Origin: JACRCT01 sp049841135 | GTDB lineage: Bacteria > Myxococcota > Myxococcia > Myxococcales > UBA5297 | Direction: 5' to 3' | Length of the DNA: 64,000 bases | NCBI GenBank assembly: GCA_049841135.1 | Contig: JASGHK010000005.1 | Location: 248,001 to 312,000 of the forward strand | Shown: positions 61,990 through 64,000 of the stretch, in pieces | How positions within the stretch are numbered: the stretch's first letter is position 1 | Layout: each line of letters starts with the position of its first letter | The notes under the pieces: model-generated | Told to the model about the DNA's origin: nothing | Database searches by the model: none | The model's input: the letters and a program-made list of their open reading frames with translations, nothing else | Translations under genes and position numbers: made by a program

Positions 61990-62034
61990 AGGGCTGGAGG
62001 AGGCCCGCGCGCTCACGCTTGCGGCTCGGGCCGC
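61963..62034 (-). repeat. Right 72-bp inverted repeat
   Basis: It begins TGCTCGATTCGTTCCTCATC and ends GGCTCGGGCCGC, the reverse complement of 61161-61232 with two mismatches. It ends 32 bases before the stop of the next gene. Confidence 0.9.
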
Positions 62035-62066
62035 TTCGGGCCCTCCTCCTGCTCGCTTTTCCCCAG

Positions 62067-64000
62067 TCACTCCAGCGCGTCGCGCTGCTTCGTGCACTCC
62101 TTGATCAGCTCGGACACGGTCAGGCTCGACCCGCCCACCCCGAACTTGCGGTCCTTCAGCTCGGGGTTGCGGTTCTGCAGGATGATCCCCGCGGGGATGC
62201 ACTCCTTGAACTGCGCCAGCGCCTCCGCCTTCTTCTTCTCCTTCAGCAGCGCCAACGCCTTCTCGTACGCCTTCTTCGGCCCGTCCTCGAATCCGATGAG
62301 ACCCTCGACCGCCTTCGCAGCCTGCTCGGTCTCCTTCCCCTTCGCGGCGCACGCGGCGATCACTTCCTTGGGCGTGCTCGGCGCGCCGTTGAGCAGCACG
62401 GCGACGATCCCCAGCGCCTTGTTCTCCTCGATCATGCTCGCCCCGGTCCGCTCGCACGTCTGCAGGAGCGCGATGGCCTTGTCGTACTGCGCCTTCTTGG
62501 CCCGCATCTCCTTCTGCCCCGCGGCAGCCTCGGCGGCGGCGCCGCCGGCCACCAGCGCCGACGCGGTCCTCTTGCGCAGCTCGGTCGACTGGCGGGCAAA
62601 CTCCAGGTCCTTCTTGAGCTGGCCCATCTCGTCCTTGGTCTTCTCGGCGGCCTTGCCGTAGACGGCCTCGGTGTACTCGAGCTCCTGGCGCGACTCGAGC
62701 GCGGCCTTCAGCTCCTCGACCGTCTTCGCCGCCGACTCGTAGTCTGCCTCGGTGGCGGTGGCGTTGCGCGTGGTCTGGATCTTGGCCTTGGCGCTCGCCA
62801 TCAGAATCCTTGAGCAGGGTGGCGCCGTCGCCGCCAGCGATGACGACCTTGCGGTCGGCGATCCGCTCGTTCATCTCGGCGACGCGCTTGCGCACCTCGC
62901 CCTCGTAGAACGCGTAGTTCTTGTCCTTCTTGGCCAGCTCCACGCCGGCGTCCAGCGTCTCGATGATCTTCTTGAGCGCGTCCTCGGTGGCCTTCACGCC
63001 GTCCTTGTCGGCCTTGAAGAGCACGCCCATCAGCTGGGCCGCGGCCTTGCGCGCGTCCTCGACCTTGCCCTTCTGGGCCTCCACGTCCAGCTCGAGCCGG
63101 CGCTTGGCCGCCGCGGCCTTGCCGGTCTTGAGCAACGACCTGGACTCCTGCACCAGCACGGCGACGGAGGACGGCGGCTTGCCCAGGGGCTCGAGCGTCT
63201 TCTCGAGATCCACGAGGGCATCGGCGGCGGCCTTGAAGTCGGCGTCGGTGGGGGCGCGCCCGTCGAGCTTCATCAGCGCCTTCTGGACGGCGGTGCGCGG
63301 CTTGTCGAGGTTGGTCTCGATGCGGCGCTTCTCGGCGCTGGCCTTGGCGTCCCGGAGCGCCTGCCGGGCGTCGGCGATGGCGGCGGAGGCGTCCTTGTTG
63401 GCCTTGACCTCCTCCAGCGTCTTCTCCAGCACGGTGATGGCCGTGTTGGCCTCGGCGAAGTGGTCGTCGGTTGGGTTCTTGCCCTCGACGAAGCGCAGCG
63501 CCTTGGTGACGTCCTTCTGCGCGTTCTGCAAGGCGACCTCGGCCTTGCGCTTGGCCAAGGACTGCCGGGAGGTCTTCACCAGGCTCCTGGCCTCCATCAC
63601 CTTCTGGGCCACCGAGGGGTCCGGCTTCTCGATGGGGGTGACGATCTTCTCGACGGCATCGAGCGCCTTGGTGGCGGCCGCGAAGTCGGCGTCGGTGGGG
63701 ACCGGGGCCTTGGCCTCGACCTTCCACATGGCCTTGGTCGCGTCCTGCACCGGGCCGCCCAGGCTCACCTCGACGCGGCGCTTGGCGAGCGTCTGGCGGC
63801 CGGTCTTCACCAGGCTCTTGGCCTCCATCACCTTCTCGGCCACCGAGGGGTCCGGCTTCTGGATCGGCGCGACGATCGCCTCGACCTCGGCGAGCGCCTT
63901 GTCCGCGGCGTCGAAGTCGGCGTCGGTGGGCACCGGGCTCTTGGCGTCGACCTTCCACAGCGCCTTGGTCGCGGCCTGGACCGGGCCGCCCAGGCTCACC
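62067..64000 (-). CDS. Coiled-coil repeat protein, partial at the window edge (frame broken near 62805)
   Basis: The gene runs off the right end, so its N-terminus is missing; at least ~640 residues are visible. The upstream part consists of ~75-residue helical repeats with the pattern 'ATKALWKVDAKSPVPTDADF' ... 'PDPSVAEKVMEAKSLVKTGR' ... 'LAKRRVEVSLGGPV', four or five times with decay. The C-terminal ~240 residues are helical ('TVEELKAALESRQELEY', 'KAYEKALALLKEKKKAEAL') and end 'CTKQRDALE'. A +1 shift near 62805 separates the two parts; the C-terminal part alone begins at an ATG (62801) that may be fortuitous. No family recognised; likely a structural or scaffold protein. Confidence 0.75.

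Larger units (their letters stand above)
61161..62034 (+). mobile_element. Transposase unit bounded by 72-bp inverted repeats
   Basis: An 874-base unit contains one HUH-transposase gene and is bounded by 72-base inverted repeats with two mismatches. The flanks read TTCGGCCCG (61151-61159) on the left and TTCGGGCCC (62035-62043) on the right, which might be a degraded target duplication, although the left flank is itself repetitive. HUH/Y1 transposases normally work without long terminal inverted repeats, so the structure is unusual. It is inserted between the hybrid kinase and the coiled-coil gene. Confidence 0.7.

Noticed and set aside
1..64000. tRNA, rRNA or riboswitch genes
   Set aside because: I saw no cloverleaf with a TTCGA loop, no rRNA-like sequence and no recognisable riboswitch core; short structured RNAs could still be missed by eye.

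Overview
The window is very GC-rich DNA of a Gram-negative bacterium. Hanks-type Ser/Thr kinases, an MglA-like GTPase, many lipoproteins with Asp/Ala/Pro-rich linkers ('PDAA', 'LDAS'), VWG-repeat and sushi/EGF surface proteins, 7TM-DISM signalling proteins and an 11-haem cytochrome together point to a Myxococcota (former Deltaproteobacteria) genome. That assignment is inference; no rRNA or marker gene is present.

Layout. 98-3245 (-): four-gene operon of a membrane protein, an ECF-type sigma factor, a small membrane protein and a HEAT-repeat protein. 3552-9450 (-): a 7TM-DISM/MCP protein, a membrane M28 peptidase and an MglA-like GTPase fused to a long coiled coil. 9937-15680: two lipoproteins, a PAS histidine kinase with a receiver and degenerate ATP-site motifs, and an outer-membrane-type protein. 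15799-21168: a second DISM/MCP protein and two Ser/Thr kinases separated by a 75-bp repeat array. 21560-29856 (+): a 1352-residue sushi/EGF lipoprotein, a secreted unknown, a pseudokinase with a PEGA domain and a small lipoprotein. 30020-31654 (-): an AT-richer orphan AAA ATPase. 31763-38082 (+): a GMC oxidoreductase with an ankyrin partner, a VWG propeller lipoprotein and a CbcL-like multihaem cytochrome. 38222-39035 (-): a LuxR-type regulator with a lux-box-like palindrome just upstream. 39216-47846 (+): a Pmp-like beta-helix lipoprotein followed by a 1628-residue lipoprotein. 47989-52450: a secreted unknown, a PilZ protein, a phasin, a Bcr/CflA drug exporter and an RlaP-type nucleotidyltransferase. 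52515-61092 (+): two giant tandem-paralogous PAS/GAF hybrid histidine kinases. 61161-62034: a HUH (RAYT-like) transposase inside 72-bp inverted repeats. 62067-end (-): a partial coiled-coil repeat protein.

How it fits together. The region is dominated by environmental sensing (two MCP-like proteins, three histidine kinases, three Hanks kinases, a LuxR receptor, a sigma factor, a PilZ protein) and by cell-surface display (six or more lipoproteins). No metabolic operon is present.

Main cautions and signals. Ten genes (3552, 15799, 18068, 33444, 35952, 38222, 42959, 47989, 48611, 62067) are each broken by exactly one +1 shift. In nine of them the frame is restored by deleting one G from a GGCT on the + strand, whichever strand codes. 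I read these as sequence errors or a systematic artefact and annotate each gene across the shift. The most interesting biological signals are the transposase within long inverted repeats, the LuxR gene with its lux-box-like site, the GTPase fusion that has lost its G3 motif, the PEGA pseudokinase, and the repeat array between two kinase genes.
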